Positions 53,570 to 62,510 of a stretch of 64,000 bases of DNA are shown piece by piece. Within the stretch, counting starts at the first letter, position 1; each line of letters opens with the position of its first letter. A program made the position numbers and the translations under genes. This DNA comes from Flagellimonas sediminis (GTDB lineage Bacteria > Bacteroidota > Bacteroidia > Flavobacteriales > Flavobacteriaceae): positions 310,001-374,000 of the forward strand of contig NZ_JAAAMI010000002.1 in assembly GCF_010500845.1 (NCBI RefSeq), read 5' to 3'. A model generated the notes under the pieces. That model was given only the letters and a program-made list of their open reading frames with translations. It had not been told where the DNA came from and did no database searches.

Positions 53570-53713
53570 TTATTTTTTGGTGGCGATCTTTTTGGATTGC
53601 AGACCAGCAAGTTCCAAATCTTGGAAAATTCCACAAGAAACCTGTTTTTTGACCAACGATTGGGACTTTCTGCGTTTCGTAAGGGCTTCGATTTCCTTGT
53701 TCAAGAATTGCAT
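53570..53713 (-). CDS. 47-residue basic microprotein
   Basis: A short frame starting MQFLNKEIEALTKRRKSQ and ending SKKIATKK. It is Lys/Arg-rich and helical at the N-terminus. It is convergent with mobA, 2 bases beyond its stop, and 58 bases downstream of the GntR gene on the same strand. It reads more like protein than the competing plus-strand frames here, but there is no recognised family. Confidence 0.45.
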   Translation of the reverse strand: MQFLNKEIEALTKRRKSQSLVKKQVSCGIFQDLELAGLQSKKIATKK

Positions 53714-53771
53714 GGATACGTGTTTTAACCAAGAACGAAATTACACTTATTTTATTTTGATAGTCAGAAGA

Positions 53772-54410
53772 TTAACCTTTTTTAACGTCCATTTGGGCAA
53801 CCATTAAATTTAGGATGGTCATCCAATTCATTTTGAGGAGCAAGGTCGCCGTGGGAACGTTGTCCTCTTCAATGGCCTCAACAATGGATGTGTTCTGGCG
53901 AAGAATATTTTCCAGAAAATGTACCTTGTCAATGAGCTGATGTTCATAAAAGAACAATCGGAGGCGTAAGTCGTCCAAAACTTGAAGAAGGATTTTGTTC
54001 TGGCACGCTTGAACCAATTTGCTATGGAACTCCAGATGCAATTGCATCCCTTCCGAAGGATCATCGAAGGTTTCCATACGCATCAAAATATCTTTTAAGT
54101 CTCCAACTTCGGCCTTGTTTAAATGTGAAGCCTCCAACGCCATGATCTCCAATTGGGCAATGGTGCCGATAATATCCTTTGCCTCTGATTTGCTTAATGG
54201 GGAAACCACAAATCCGCGATTGGGTACCGCCTTTATGACCCTGGCATGTTCCAATTGGCTCAGCGCTTCCCGAATGGGGGTAACGCTTATTCCGGTTGCC
54301 CTTGACAAGGCCGCCAAATTAATGGTTTTGCCTATTCCCAAGCGTCCTTCCCTAATTTGCAATAATAGATGTTCCTTAATTTTGTCCCGTAAAACCCTTG
54401 TGTTGCCCAT
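53772..54410 (-). CDS. GntR family regulator with FCD domain
   Basis: A 212-residue transcription regulator. The winged helix-turn-helix (about 5-70) shows LGIGKTINLAALSRATGISVTPIREALSQLE and GFVVSP. The all-helical FCD ligand domain (about 78-205) shows the metal-site spacing around FDDPSEGMQLHLEFHSKLVQA. It is divergent from the trehalase gene, and a perfect palindrome AAATCGTATACGATTT lies 14 bases upstream of its start, a likely operator. Confidence 0.9.
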   Translation of the reverse strand: MGNTRVLRDKIKEHLLLQIREGRLGIGKTINLAALSRATGISVTPIREALSQLEHARVIKAVPNRGFVVSPLSKSEAKDIIGTIAQLEIMALEASHLNKAEVGDLKDILMRMETFDDPSEGMQLHLEFHSKLVQACQNKILLQVLDDLRLRLFFYEHQLIDKVHFLENILRQNTSIVEAIEEDNVPTATLLLKMNWMTILNLMVAQMDVKKG

Positions 54411-54423
54411 GATCGCAAATTAC

Positions 54424-54439
54424 AAATCGTATACGATTT
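54424..54439. promoter_or_regulatory. 16-bp perfect palindrome, likely GntR operator
   Basis: AAATCGTATACGATTT is its own reverse complement. It sits between the GntR/FCD gene and the trehalase gene, just upstream of the trehalase promoter. Its symmetric ATCGTATACGAT core is of the kind bound by FCD-type GntR dimers. Confidence 0.7.
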
Positions 54440-54445
54440 AACGGG

Positions 54446-54474
54446 TTGAAATTGCGCTTATTATCCTATATTTA
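54446..54474 (+). promoter_or_regulatory. Candidate trehalase promoter (TTG-N18-TATATTTA)
   Basis: TTG (54446-54448) and TATATTTA (54467-54474) match the Bacteroidota -33/-7 arrangement with one mismatch. The transcript would start about 20 bases before the ATG. The -33 element lies 6 bases from the palindrome. Confidence 0.45.
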
Positions 54475-54495
54475 AACGAGTTTAAACACTGCACA

Positions 54496-56082
54496 ATGAA
54501 AAATTGGTTATTTACTGCCTTTATTATCGTCTTTCTGATTGGATGCAAACAGGATGTACCTGTTGAGACGGAGCCCGTCAGTTTTTATAATACCCAACTG
54601 TTTAAGGACGTACAGATGTCAGGTATTTTTGAAGATTCCAAAACCTTTGTGGATCTGGTCCCTAAAAAGAATATAGCAATACTTGAAGAAGAGTACCTTC
54701 AAAGAAAAGACAATCAATCATTTAGCTTAAAAAATTTTGTATCGGACAACTTTGAGGACAAATCCATGAAAGGACTTCAATTTGAGCTCGATACCACCCA
54801 AAACATGTACACCCACATTTCGCATATGTGGGACAAGCTGAAAAGAAATCCGGACAGTGTCATCTCCCATTCCACCCGAATTGCTTTGCCCTATAACTAC
54901 ATTGTTCCCGGGGGACGTTTTCAGGAAATCTATTATTGGGACAGCTACTTCACCATGGAAGGACTGTTGGTGGACGAACAGCAGGAAGTGGCCCAAAGCA
55001 TGGTGGATAATTTTGCTTTTTTGATCGATTCCATAGGATTTATACCAAACGGTACTAGGGATTACTATAAAACCCGTTCCCAACCTCCTTATTTTGCTCT
55101 AATGGTTGATGCCATCGCCAGAAAAGATCAGCAATTACTTGTAAAATACCTTCCACAAATGACCAAGGAATACCAGTATTGGATGGAAGGGGCCCAAAAA
55201 GGGGATAGCCTTGACCCTGAAAAAAGAGTGGTCAATCTAAGTGACGGCATAACACTTAACCGGTATTGGGATGCCGGTAATACCCCAAGACCAGAATCCT
55301 ATAAAGAAGATTTTTTATTGGCCAGTTCTTTACCGAACGATTCTTTGAAACGATTGCTTTACAAAAACCTAAGGTCCGCTGCGGCTTCGGGTTGGGATTT
55401 TAGTTCCCGTTGGTTCGGGGAGAAGGGAGGCCTCGGCTCCACCGAGATTCTGTCCATTTTACCCGTCGATCTGAATTCCCTACTGTTTTTTATGGAAAAA
55501 ACACTGGCCAAGGCCAACGGCATCAAAGGGGATACTTCTGCACAACAGCGATTTGAAACATTGGCGGAAACAAGAAAAAAGGCCATTGAAACATATTTCT
55601 GGAATGCCGAGGACGGCTATTTCCACGATTACAATTTTGAGAAAGGATCAATGACCACCGCACCAACATTGGCGGGGGTCACTCCTTTGTTTTTTGGCCT
55701 TGCCTCCCAAGAACAGGCAGAAAAAGTAAAGGATATGATCATGACCACCTTTTTAAAGGATGGGGGATTGGTCACCACTTTGGATCATTCCGGACAGCAA
55801 TGGGACGCTCCAAATGGCTGGGCACCGTTACAATGGTTGGCTGTTAACGGACTGTTGAACTATGGCTACGTGGACGAGGCCAAGGAAATCATGATAAGGT
55901 GGCTCACCTTAAACGAAAAGGTGTACGCCAATACTGGAAAAATGATGGAAAAATACAATGTGGAGGACCTATCCTTGCTTTCGGGAGGAGGGGAGTACCC
56001 CACACAGGATGGTTTTGGCTGGACCAACGGAGTAGCTCTCGGCTTTAAACAATTGTTGAAAGACTTGGAACGCCCCAATTAA
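54496..56082 (+). CDS. Trehalase (GH37) lipoprotein
   Basis: A 528-residue trehalose-hydrolysing enzyme (trehalose to two glucose). It has a lipobox (FLIGC, about 13-17). GH37 signatures are PGGRFQEIYYWDSYFTMEGL (signature 1) and QQWDAPNGWAPLQWL (signature 2). The catalytic Asp lies in ASGWDFSSRW and the likely catalytic Glu in the Gly-rich GGGEYPTQDGFGWTNG. It is secreted and probably acts in the periplasm on external trehalose. The divergent GntR regulator probably controls it. Confidence 0.93.
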   Translation: MKNWLFTAFIIVFLIGCKQDVPVETEPVSFYNTQLFKDVQMSGIFEDSKTFVDLVPKKNIAILEEEYLQRKDNQSFSLKNFVSDNFEDKSMKGLQFELDTTQNMYTHISHMWDKLKRNPDSVISHSTRIALPYNYIVPGGRFQEIYYWDSYFTMEGLLVDEQQEVAQSMVDNFAFLIDSIGFIPNGTRDYYKTRSQPPYFALMVDAIARKDQQLLVKYLPQMTKEYQYWMEGAQKGDSLDPEKRVVNLSDGITLNRYWDAGNTPRPESYKEDFLLASSLPNDSLKRLLYKNLRSAAASGWDFSSRWFGEKGGLGSTEILSILPVDLNSLLFFMEKTLAKANGIKGDTSAQQRFETLAETRKKAIETYFWNAEDGYFHDYNFEKGSMTTAPTLAGVTPLFFGLASQEQAEKVKDMIMTTFLKDGGLVTTLDHSGQQWDAPNGWAPLQWLAVNGLLNYGYVDEAKEIMIRWLTLNEKVYANTGKMMEKYNVEDLSLLSGGGEYPTQDGFGWTNGVALGFKQLLKDLERPN

Positions 56083-56088
56083 ATTGGA

Positions 56089-56559
56089 TCATTGTCTTTT
56101 TACATAGACATAGGACTGCACACCAGGTAAATCCTCACCTTCGACTTTGATGATTCGGTTGGTACTTATTTGCAAGGTACCCAATAAAGAACTCCCTTGG
56201 AATGCAATCTGTACTCCGTCACTGGCCCAGGCTCCCGTCCCCAGGCTACTACCGGAACAGTCTACATAAACTTGGTTATTGGTGATGCTGGTCACCGTAA
56301 AATTGGTCTGTTCAAACTGCCAGGTCATATTTTCCCTGATAATCAACGTTCCTGAAATACAATCCGCTTCGTCCATCAAATTGGTAGAGGAAGAGCCATC
56401 GCCATCCACATCCACAGCCGTGCTTACATTCACTTCCTGCAAATCATACGTTCCATAAATATCCACTTCCGTAGTTGTTGAGCCACCATCATCATCGCTG
56501 CAAGCAATGAACACCAACAAGGACACAACAAAAAGGAAAATACTTTTTAGGTTTTTCAT
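56089..56559 (-). CDS. Hypothetical lipocalin-like lipoprotein
   Basis: A 156-residue lipoprotein (lipobox VFIAC, about 16-20) with an Asp/Ser-rich linker and a beta-rich domain (YGTYDLQEVNVST, TLIIRENMTWQFEQTNFTV, GVQIAFQGSSLLGTLQIS). Its layout resembles the lipocalin-like/DUF5004 group, though I cannot assign the family firmly. It is convergent with trehalase, 6 bases apart. Confidence 0.65.
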   Translation of the reverse strand: MKNLKSIFLFVVSLLVFIACSDDDGGSTTTEVDIYGTYDLQEVNVSTAVDVDGDGSSSTNLMDEADCISGTLIIRENMTWQFEQTNFTVTSITNNQVYVDCSGSSLGTGAWASDGVQIAFQGSSLLGTLQISTNRIIKVEGEDLPGVQSYVYVKRQ

Positions 56560-56708
56560 GGGGAAATCATTTTTATCAATGGGAAAGATAATATTATTTC
56601 GATGAAATTGGGGGAAGGGCCCCGGGCATTTTGTCGATCAGGGACAATCAAGTACACTAAACTGCCTTGTGTGCCGTTTAATGACCACAAACACTTAACT
56701 GAAGTAAC

Positions 56709-57497
56709 ATGATGAGACTTACACAAAAATTTTATGCGGTTGCCTTTCTTGGGATTGCCGTTTTGGGTTTTCAATCCTGTAGTGAAGATGGCATGCCAAG
56801 CGAAGACGAAAAACTGTCCCAAGCAGAACTACAGACCATTTTGACCACAGATGAGGTGGCCGGTGTTGCCGATAACGCCTTGGCGGAAATCTATGCCGGA
56901 AGCACCGCAAAGATACCCACAGCCAAGATCAGTGATTGCTATACCGCTGAATTCACCGAAACCGGTTTTGTGGCCACTTTCAACAATTGTGTGCTCAATG
57001 GCACCGACAATATCAACGGAACGGTGACCGTAACCTACGAAGCCGGAACGGAAACCGCATCGTTCACCGCTACTTATGTGGACTTTTATGTGGGCACCAT
57101 CAAAATAAACGGTACCCGAACCTATGTAGTGAATACCAGCGTGGAGCAGTCCACCGTTTCCTTTACCGTGACCAGCGACATGTCCATCGAAATGGAAGAT
57201 GGCAGCGTGATCAGCGAAGCGGGTGAAAAAACATTCGGTATCACCTTTGGTGAAGACCTTGCGAGCACCGTGTTCAGCTTGTCCGGTCACTGGACCGTGG
57301 AAGCCGATGGCAATGTATATGCGGTGGAAACCTTGGAAGACCTCCAAGGCAGTGCCGCCTGTGACTATTTGACCACAGGGGTGATGGTAGTTTCCAAAAA
57401 CGGACTGGCCGTAACCATTGATTTTGGCGACGGGGAGTGCGATGATGTAGCCACATTGATCTATCCTAACGGAGCGAGCGAAGAAATATCCTTATAA
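56709..57497 (+). CDS. Hypothetical lipoprotein, beta-rich
   Basis: A 262-residue lipoprotein (lipobox LGFQSC, about 19-24). A linker with KLSQAELQTILTTDEVAG follows, then a Thr/Val-rich beta domain (VTYEAGTETASFTATYVDF, TVSFTVTSDMSIEMEDGS) and a Cys-containing C-terminal part (SAACDYLTTG, DGECDDVATLIYPNG). No family recognised. It has its own terminator. Confidence 0.65.
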   Translation: MMRLTQKFYAVAFLGIAVLGFQSCSEDGMPSEDEKLSQAELQTILTTDEVAGVADNALAEIYAGSTAKIPTAKISDCYTAEFTETGFVATFNNCVLNGTDNINGTVTVTYEAGTETASFTATYVDFYVGTIKINGTRTYVVNTSVEQSTVSFTVTSDMSIEMEDGSVISEAGEKTFGITFGEDLASTVFSLSGHWTVEADGNVYAVETLEDLQGSAACDYLTTGVMVVSKNGLAVTIDFGDGECDDVATLIYPNGASEEISL

Positions 57498-57518
57498 TCA
57501 TTTTTGGAAAGATGTGAA

Positions 57519-57549
57519 AAAAGCACCGAGTTTATCGGTGCTTTTTTTA
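57519..57549 (+). terminator. Terminator of lipoprotein gene
   Basis: Stem AAAAGCACCGA (57519-57529) with TCGGTGCTTTT (57535-57545), a 5-base loop and seven or more T. Confidence 0.9.
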
Positions 57550-57598
57550 TGCTACCTCCTTGAGAAGGTTTGGCTATATTTAGGGAAACAATTGGATT

Positions 57599-58969
57599 AT
57601 GATCAAGCGGTTGATACAGGCCCAGAATGATTTTTTTGCGACACATAAAACCTACGAAGTTGCGTTCCGAAAGCAATACCTGAAGCTTCTGTACCAGGAA
57701 ATTTCGGATAGGGAGGATGCCATTTGCGATGCCCTTTATGCCGATTTTAAAAAACCCCGCTTTGAAAGTCTGGCCACCGAGACCCAATTTGCCTTGGCCG
57801 AATTGAAATATACCATCAAACACGTGGAACGTTGGAGCCAACCGAAGCGGGTAGCCTCGTCCTTGACCAATTTTCCATCTAGGGAATGGATCCAATCCGA
57901 GCCTTTTGGTAAGGTATTGATCATCGCGCCTTGGAACTATCCTTTCATGTTGGTCATTTCCCCATTGATAGGGGCTTTGGCCGCTGGCAATACGGCCGTA
58001 ATAAAGCCTTCGGAACTGAGTCCTAATACTTCTAAGATCATTGCTGATATCATAAAAAGGGTGTTCCCGCCCGAATATGTGGCCGTTGTGGAAGGGGGAG
58101 TGGAGGTATCCACCGAACTTTTGGCAGAAAAATGGGACTACATCTTCTTTACGGGAAGCACGCAGGTGGGCAAGATCGTGTACAAAAGTGCCGCAGAACA
58201 TTTGACGCCCGTGACCTTGGAACTCAGCGGAAAAAATCCCTGTGTAGTGGACGAAACAGCTTCAATAAAACTGTCCGCAAAGCGAATTACCTGGGGGAAA
58301 TTCCTGAACGCGGGGCAGACCTGTATCGCCCCGGACTATATCTTGGTGCACGAATCCAAGAAAGAAGCCTTGGTGCAGGCATTGAAGGATAAAATCACTG
58401 AATTTTATGGTGAAAAAATTGAGGAATCGCCTGATTTTGCACGAATTACCACGGAAAAGCACTATTTGGGACTTAAAGCAAAGCTTGAAGGGCAAAACAT
58501 ACTTTTTGGCGGACATTGGAACGATGACACCCAATATATAGCACCCACTTTGGTGGAAAAACCGGATATGGACAGCGCTTTGATGGCCGGAGAGATTTTT
58601 GGGCCCATTTTACCGATCATTCCTTATGCAACAGAGAATGAAATGCATGATATTATTGCACGATATGGAAAACCCTTGGCATTTTACGTCTTTAGTAACA
58701 ACAAGAATTTCCAGAAACGGATGATGGCGCAATATCCGTTTGGTGGTGGAACCATCAACGATACAGTGATCCATATCAGCAATAAAAAATTGCCGTTTGG
58801 CGGCGTGGGCGGTTCTGGGATTGGCGGTTACCATGGGAAATTCAGTTTTGAGCTATTCTCACACAAAAAATCCATTGTAAAGCGGGGTACCTGGTTGGAT
58901 GTTCCGATTCGCTACGCACCGTACAAAATTCCGTTGCGATGGGCCAAACGTATCAAACATTTGTTTTAG
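57599..58969 (+). CDS. Aldehyde dehydrogenase
   Basis: A 456-residue NAD(P)-dependent dehydrogenase oxidising aldehydes to acids. Motifs are APWNYPFML, IKPSELSPNTS, FFTGSTQVGK, the catalytic Glu in TLELSGKNP, the catalytic Cys in NAGQTCIAPDY and EIFGPILPI. The length without an extended N-terminus and the YHGKFSFELFSHKKS C-terminal block fit the ALDH3-like fatty/aromatic aldehyde group. It is apparently monocistronic. Confidence 0.93.
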   Translation: MIKRLIQAQNDFFATHKTYEVAFRKQYLKLLYQEISDREDAICDALYADFKKPRFESLATETQFALAELKYTIKHVERWSQPKRVASSLTNFPSREWIQSEPFGKVLIIAPWNYPFMLVISPLIGALAAGNTAVIKPSELSPNTSKIIADIIKRVFPPEYVAVVEGGVEVSTELLAEKWDYIFFTGSTQVGKIVYKSAAEHLTPVTLELSGKNPCVVDETASIKLSAKRITWGKFLNAGQTCIAPDYILVHESKKEALVQALKDKITEFYGEKIEESPDFARITTEKHYLGLKAKLEGQNILFGGHWNDDTQYIAPTLVEKPDMDSALMAGEIFGPILPIIPYATENEMHDIIARYGKPLAFYVFSNNKNFQKRMMAQYPFGGGTINDTVIHISNKKLPFGGVGGSGIGGYHGKFSFELFSHKKSIVKRGTWLDVPIRYAPYKIPLRWAKRIKHLF

Positions 58970-59212
58970 ATCATTACTATAGGGAGGGGTTTTGAAATAT
59001 TCTATTTTACATAATGTGGATTATAGTACAAACACTATCGTACAACAAATTGCGAATAGCTGTGCTATTTGATATAAAATCAGTTCTGATGCTTTAGCGT
59101 CATAACGACAACGATTTTATGTCAAAGCAATTTGCCCTCAACAGGAACTCAAGGAAGCTGTTTTGAAAATCCATGTTGAGCAAAATACTTGTGCCTAAAT
59201 CCATCATTCCTT
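58970..59212. other. 243-bp intergenic region with inverted repeat and short frame
   Basis: Contains ATAAAATC and GATTTTAT arms (near 59074 and 59118), about 35 bases apart, and a minus-strand frame of 35 codons (59207-59100, MMDLGTSILLNMDFQNSF) without recognised features. It could be a decayed mobile or cassette remnant. No terminator for the dehydrogenase gene was identified. Confidence 0.3.
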
Positions 59213-60538
59213 TCACTTGTTTTCTTCCTCCTCATCATTTTCATCCTTTCCATTGACCTTTAAACTAAAACCGCCGACAAATCGAATAGAAAATTGAAAT
59301 TGTGTATCCGTGAGCCCTTCAATATCGCTTCTAGAAGCCCCTCCAATCATTGGCATGGTGAACTCAGCAATAATATTGTTCAACCTAAAGCTAAATGAAG
59401 GTTCCCAACCACTGAAATCCTTATCAGTTGTGCCTAAAAATTGCTCTCGAAAAGGGTCATTACTCTCAGAGGAAATGTCTCCGGTTATATTTCTGGAACT
59501 ATAATTTAAACCTAAGCGTATACTGTATTTTCTTTTATTTTCTTCGTCCCTAATTTTATTGTTGGGAAGAAACTCATGAAAAAAACCAAATCTAAAACTT
59601 ATCGCTCCTCCATATTTACTGAGATTAGAAGTCTCGTCAGTATAATTCCACAAGATATTGGATGCATTTACTCGAACATTAGCTCCACTTATCAACTTTG
59701 TAATCCAACTTCCCTTACTCCAATTCAATTCTGGATTAAAGAAAATATTTGCATTAATGAATATGGATTGTTTAGGACTTACAGGGTTAAGAATATAGGT
59801 GCCAAAATTTCGCTGATTTGTCACAACACCCATTTCATCCACATCAGCTCTTAATGAATCAACACTGGAAGCTACATTAATATATGCCTCCATATCTAGG
59901 CTTTCAACCAATTTATTTCGATACTCTGATTTAATATGTCCATTATCTTCTCTCCGCAAAAAATAACGTTCGAAGATAACACCCAATCCTGCCGAACCCT
60001 GTACCTCATCACTTGCTTCACTTATATTTTGTTGCAAGTTTGCGGTACCAACAAAGTCAATATGGAACTGATTTGGCCCATCGGTGGGAATACCTCTGCT
60101 GAGAAAGACTTCCAATTTTTGATGTTTAGCTTTATTAATTTGATTAATTGATTTATTCTCACCTAACAAATTGATATCTATAACTACTTTACTTTTTCTT
60201 TCTGGCAAGGAATCACTCGCTATTTCCAAGAAAACGGTTTTTTCTTCATTTAACCCAGAAAGAGAGAATGATTCAGTATGTAATTTGTAAAACTGATTAT
60301 TCATGTCCGTTTCATCCTGATTTATCATCAAATTTAAGGTGTAAGCACCCAATTCCTCCTTGGATAAATTTTGAGACTCAAATATTAGCTTAAGAGGTAT
60401 AAAGAATCTTTTCTTCACTACTTGAACTTTAATTTTAGACGTATCAAAGCCAACTTTAAGTTGAACTTCTTGACCTCGCGATTGAAAAGTAAATAATAGA
60501 CAAAACAATGAAACAATGCTTAACAAGTGTGTTTTCAT
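59213..60538 (-). CDS. Predicted outer-membrane-associated protein of unknown function
   Basis: A 441-residue exported protein (signal peptide SIVSLFCLLFTFQSRGQ). Residues ~25-160 form a beta domain (VVKKRFFIPLKLIFESQN). Residues ~170-430 contain amphipathic strands (GSAGLGVIFERYFL, SIRLGLNYSSRNITG, FQFSIRFVGGFSLKV) suggesting a barrel-like part. The C-terminus is very acidic (KDENDEEEENK). Family not recognised. It is monocistronic and has less GC than most neighbours. Confidence 0.65.
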   Translation of the reverse strand: MKTHLLSIVSLFCLLFTFQSRGQEVQLKVGFDTSKIKVQVVKKRFFIPLKLIFESQNLSKEELGAYTLNLMINQDETDMNNQFYKLHTESFSLSGLNEEKTVFLEIASDSLPERKSKVVIDINLLGENKSINQINKAKHQKLEVFLSRGIPTDGPNQFHIDFVGTANLQQNISEASDEVQGSAGLGVIFERYFLRREDNGHIKSEYRNKLVESLDMEAYINVASSVDSLRADVDEMGVVTNQRNFGTYILNPVSPKQSIFINANIFFNPELNWSKGSWITKLISGANVRVNASNILWNYTDETSNLSKYGGAISFRFGFFHEFLPNNKIRDEENKRKYSIRLGLNYSSRNITGDISSESNDPFREQFLGTTDKDFSGWEPSFSFRLNNIIAEFTMPMIGGASRSDIEGLTDTQFQFSIRFVGGFSLKVNGKDENDEEEENK

Positions 60539-60688
60539 AATTGTGATTGTTAGTTAGTTGAACTTAAATATGAAATAGAGCAATATGAAAATGACTATGA
60601 TTGGGTCCATTTCAATTGCAAAAAGGGGAGATTAACTAGTAGGAAATCAACGACTTGGAGTTGTTAAATATAAAAAATGTAGGGAAAA

Positions 60689-60696
60689 TACCTTTG
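60689..60696 (+). promoter_or_regulatory. Orphan -7 box TACCTTTG
   Basis: A perfect TAnnTTTG element on the plus strand, with a TTG 25 bases upstream (slightly long spacing). Both flanking genes are on the minus strand, so it may be non-functional, drive an antisense/small RNA, or be left over from a lost gene. Confidence 0.3.
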
Positions 60697-60762
60697 CACA
60701 AAAACCTTAAAAATTCTGGGGGTTTTACCCATTCCATACACTTTTACCTCCCCTACTTCCCA

Positions 60763-60790
60763 TCTACTGCGCTCAGGACAGGCTCCGACA
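60763..60790. repeat. Partial dispersed repeat (CTGCGCTCAGGACAGGCTC)
   Basis: It contains ACTGCGCTCAGGA, the reverse complement of the TCCTGAGCGCAGT core seen at 1836-1850. It ends just before the metallophosphoesterase stop codon. Confidence 0.5.
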
Positions 60791-60795
60791 ACAAA

Positions 60796-62217
60796 TTAGG
60801 CATGTGGCCATACCTGTTTAGGTTTTGCATAGTCATTGGAGACCTCATAAAAAGCTTCCGTCAACGTATCCCCGGTTATGGTGACCATGGCAAAACCGTT
60901 GAGTACCCTTAGCTTTTGTACTTCATCCGTTGGGCCGGGCATATGCGTACATGCATAATAATCAACCGTACGATCTGTTCCGTGGCTGGCCTTTTTCAGA
61001 TAGGACCCATCACCAAAAGGTATGGATGCATGTCCGCAACATCGCATTTTATGGGTGGCCGTATGGCTCCCAACGATATAGAACGATAGATTGTCCCTAT
61101 ACACGATACCGTTGTGCACATGGCCCCAGTACCAAGCTTCGGGCAAGTGTTGGTCCATGGCCCCCACCACTTGGTCCCACAGGGTTTCATTGGGAGTTGG
61201 ACCGTCTTTGGCCACTTCTATTCCATTGTGGTGGGTCAACAGAAATATTTTTTTACCGGTCCTATACGCTGAACCCAAATAGCCCAACTGCTCTTCCCCT
61301 CCTTCCGAATTGCACAGGGACCCCTTCATGTACAGCATGCTATCGTCATAATAGGCGGAGTCCAGCCCCACAAATATCCAATCCCCAATGGCCAATTGGA
61401 AACAACTGCTGCCCTGTTGTTGATGGAACATGGGGTCTTGCAGGCTTGTTCCCAATAATCCGTTGGCACCATCATACATCTCGTGGTTGCTGTTCATGGT
61501 ATAGACCCTGCCCTTATAACTATCGGGAAGCAGGTCCAAAAGGTGTTTTCTTTCCTCTTTGGAAGTTCCTGCGTAGTACACATCGCCCAAATGAATGATA
61601 TAATCGGGGTTCTGTGAAAGCACTCCATCGATGACCAACTGGGCCGGACACTTGCCCTTTCCCCCATCTTGCCAAACCCCGGTACCCCAATCCCCGATGA
61701 TGGCCACAGTGGCCTTGGAGGGTATCTCCGGATGCTGGGCCGTTTGCGGTGGCGGAACAAAGCCGTGCTTTTTGTGCGGAAATATTTTGTAGTAAAAGTA
61801 ATAGACCATGACCAGCATCCAACGGTAATCCAACTGACAATATCGCGAGGCTGCATATAAGGTGCCATCGCCCGACACCCAGCCCGCCAGATTGGCGTTT
61901 GCTTCCAACATCTCGGGAGTGATGGTAGATGGAGGCAAATGAAATGCGGTCCTCAACAAAGGGGTAAGATGTCTCTCATCAATAAGATGGTTCAAGTGAT
62001 ACAAGGCCAATACATTTTCCATGTCATGGTCATACTCCTGGCTTTGTAGGTTTCCCGAATGCGCATATTGTTCGCAAGACTTTAGGTAATCCCAAAAGGC
62101 ATTCCCGGATGTCTGGGCCGCAAGGGTCAAGGGCCCTTCGGATTGTGCTTTTTCAAGTTTCTGGTTAATGTCATCCAATTGCTCCTGCAAGTCGGATGTG
62201 ATGTTGTAAGTGGCCAT
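60796..62217 (-). CDS. Calcineurin-like metallophosphoesterase
   Basis: A 473-residue dinuclear-metal phosphoesterase without signal peptide. The catalytic motifs are in order: AIIGDWGTG (about 167-175), IHLGDVYYAG, NSNHEMYDG, LLTHHNG and WYWGHVHNG. An unusual helical N-terminal domain (about 1-150, QLDDINQKLEKAQSEG, YLKSCEQYAHSG) precedes it. Substrate is unknown. The stop is next to a dispersed repeat fragment. Confidence 0.88.
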   Translation of the reverse strand: MATYNITSDLQEQLDDINQKLEKAQSEGPLTLAAQTSGNAFWDYLKSCEQYAHSGNLQSQEYDHDMENVLALYHLNHLIDERHLTPLLRTAFHLPPSTITPEMLEANANLAGWVSGDGTLYAASRYCQLDYRWMLVMVYYFYYKIFPHKKHGFVPPPQTAQHPEIPSKATVAIIGDWGTGVWQDGGKGKCPAQLVIDGVLSQNPDYIIHLGDVYYAGTSKEERKHLLDLLPDSYKGRVYTMNSNHEMYDGANGLLGTSLQDPMFHQQQGSSCFQLAIGDWIFVGLDSAYYDDSMLYMKGSLCNSEGGEEQLGYLGSAYRTGKKIFLLTHHNGIEVAKDGPTPNETLWDQVVGAMDQHLPEAWYWGHVHNGIVYRDNLSFYIVGSHTATHKMRCCGHASIPFGDGSYLKKASHGTDRTVDYYACTHMPGPTDEVQKLRVLNGFAMVTITGDTLTEAFYEVSNDYAKPKQVWPHA

Positions 62218-62482
62218 ATCGATTGTTTTAGAAAAGTTTTTCGAACTATCCAGGGGGTCTTGATATATCGGGGAGTTTTCTCTGGACTGTTTGGGGGAAG
62301 TAATAAAAACACGTCCAACCCTTAAATGTAGGTATTCCTATTGGATTTCCATTGGGTAAAAACCAATTAGTTTCGAGGGTTTTACCACAATTCGGCGCAA
62401 TTTTTCACTCCCCTGCCCATGTCTTAGAATAATGGGAAAATAATGGAGTAAATATGATATCATGCAATAATTTCATATATTA

Positions 62483-62498
62483 GTAACTGGTTACGTAA
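62483..62498. promoter_or_regulatory. Candidate MarR-type operator
   Basis: GTAAC-TG-GTTAC (62483-62494) is a perfect inverted repeat overlapping a second palindrome TTACGTAA (62491-62498), 12 bases before the MarR-GNAT ATG. Position and symmetry suggest autoregulation. Confidence 0.5.
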
Positions 62499-62510
62499 AT
62501 AAAAACATAT

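Noticed and set aside
53531..53728. Plus-strand frame of 65 codons overlapping the end of mobA
   Set aside because: It has no start signal, overlaps mobA and competes with a more protein-like minus-strand frame at 53570-53713.
59100..59207. 35-codon minus-strand frame in the aldehyde dehydrogenase spacer as a gene
   Set aside because: No recognisable feature and no paralogue; kept only as part of the spacer description.
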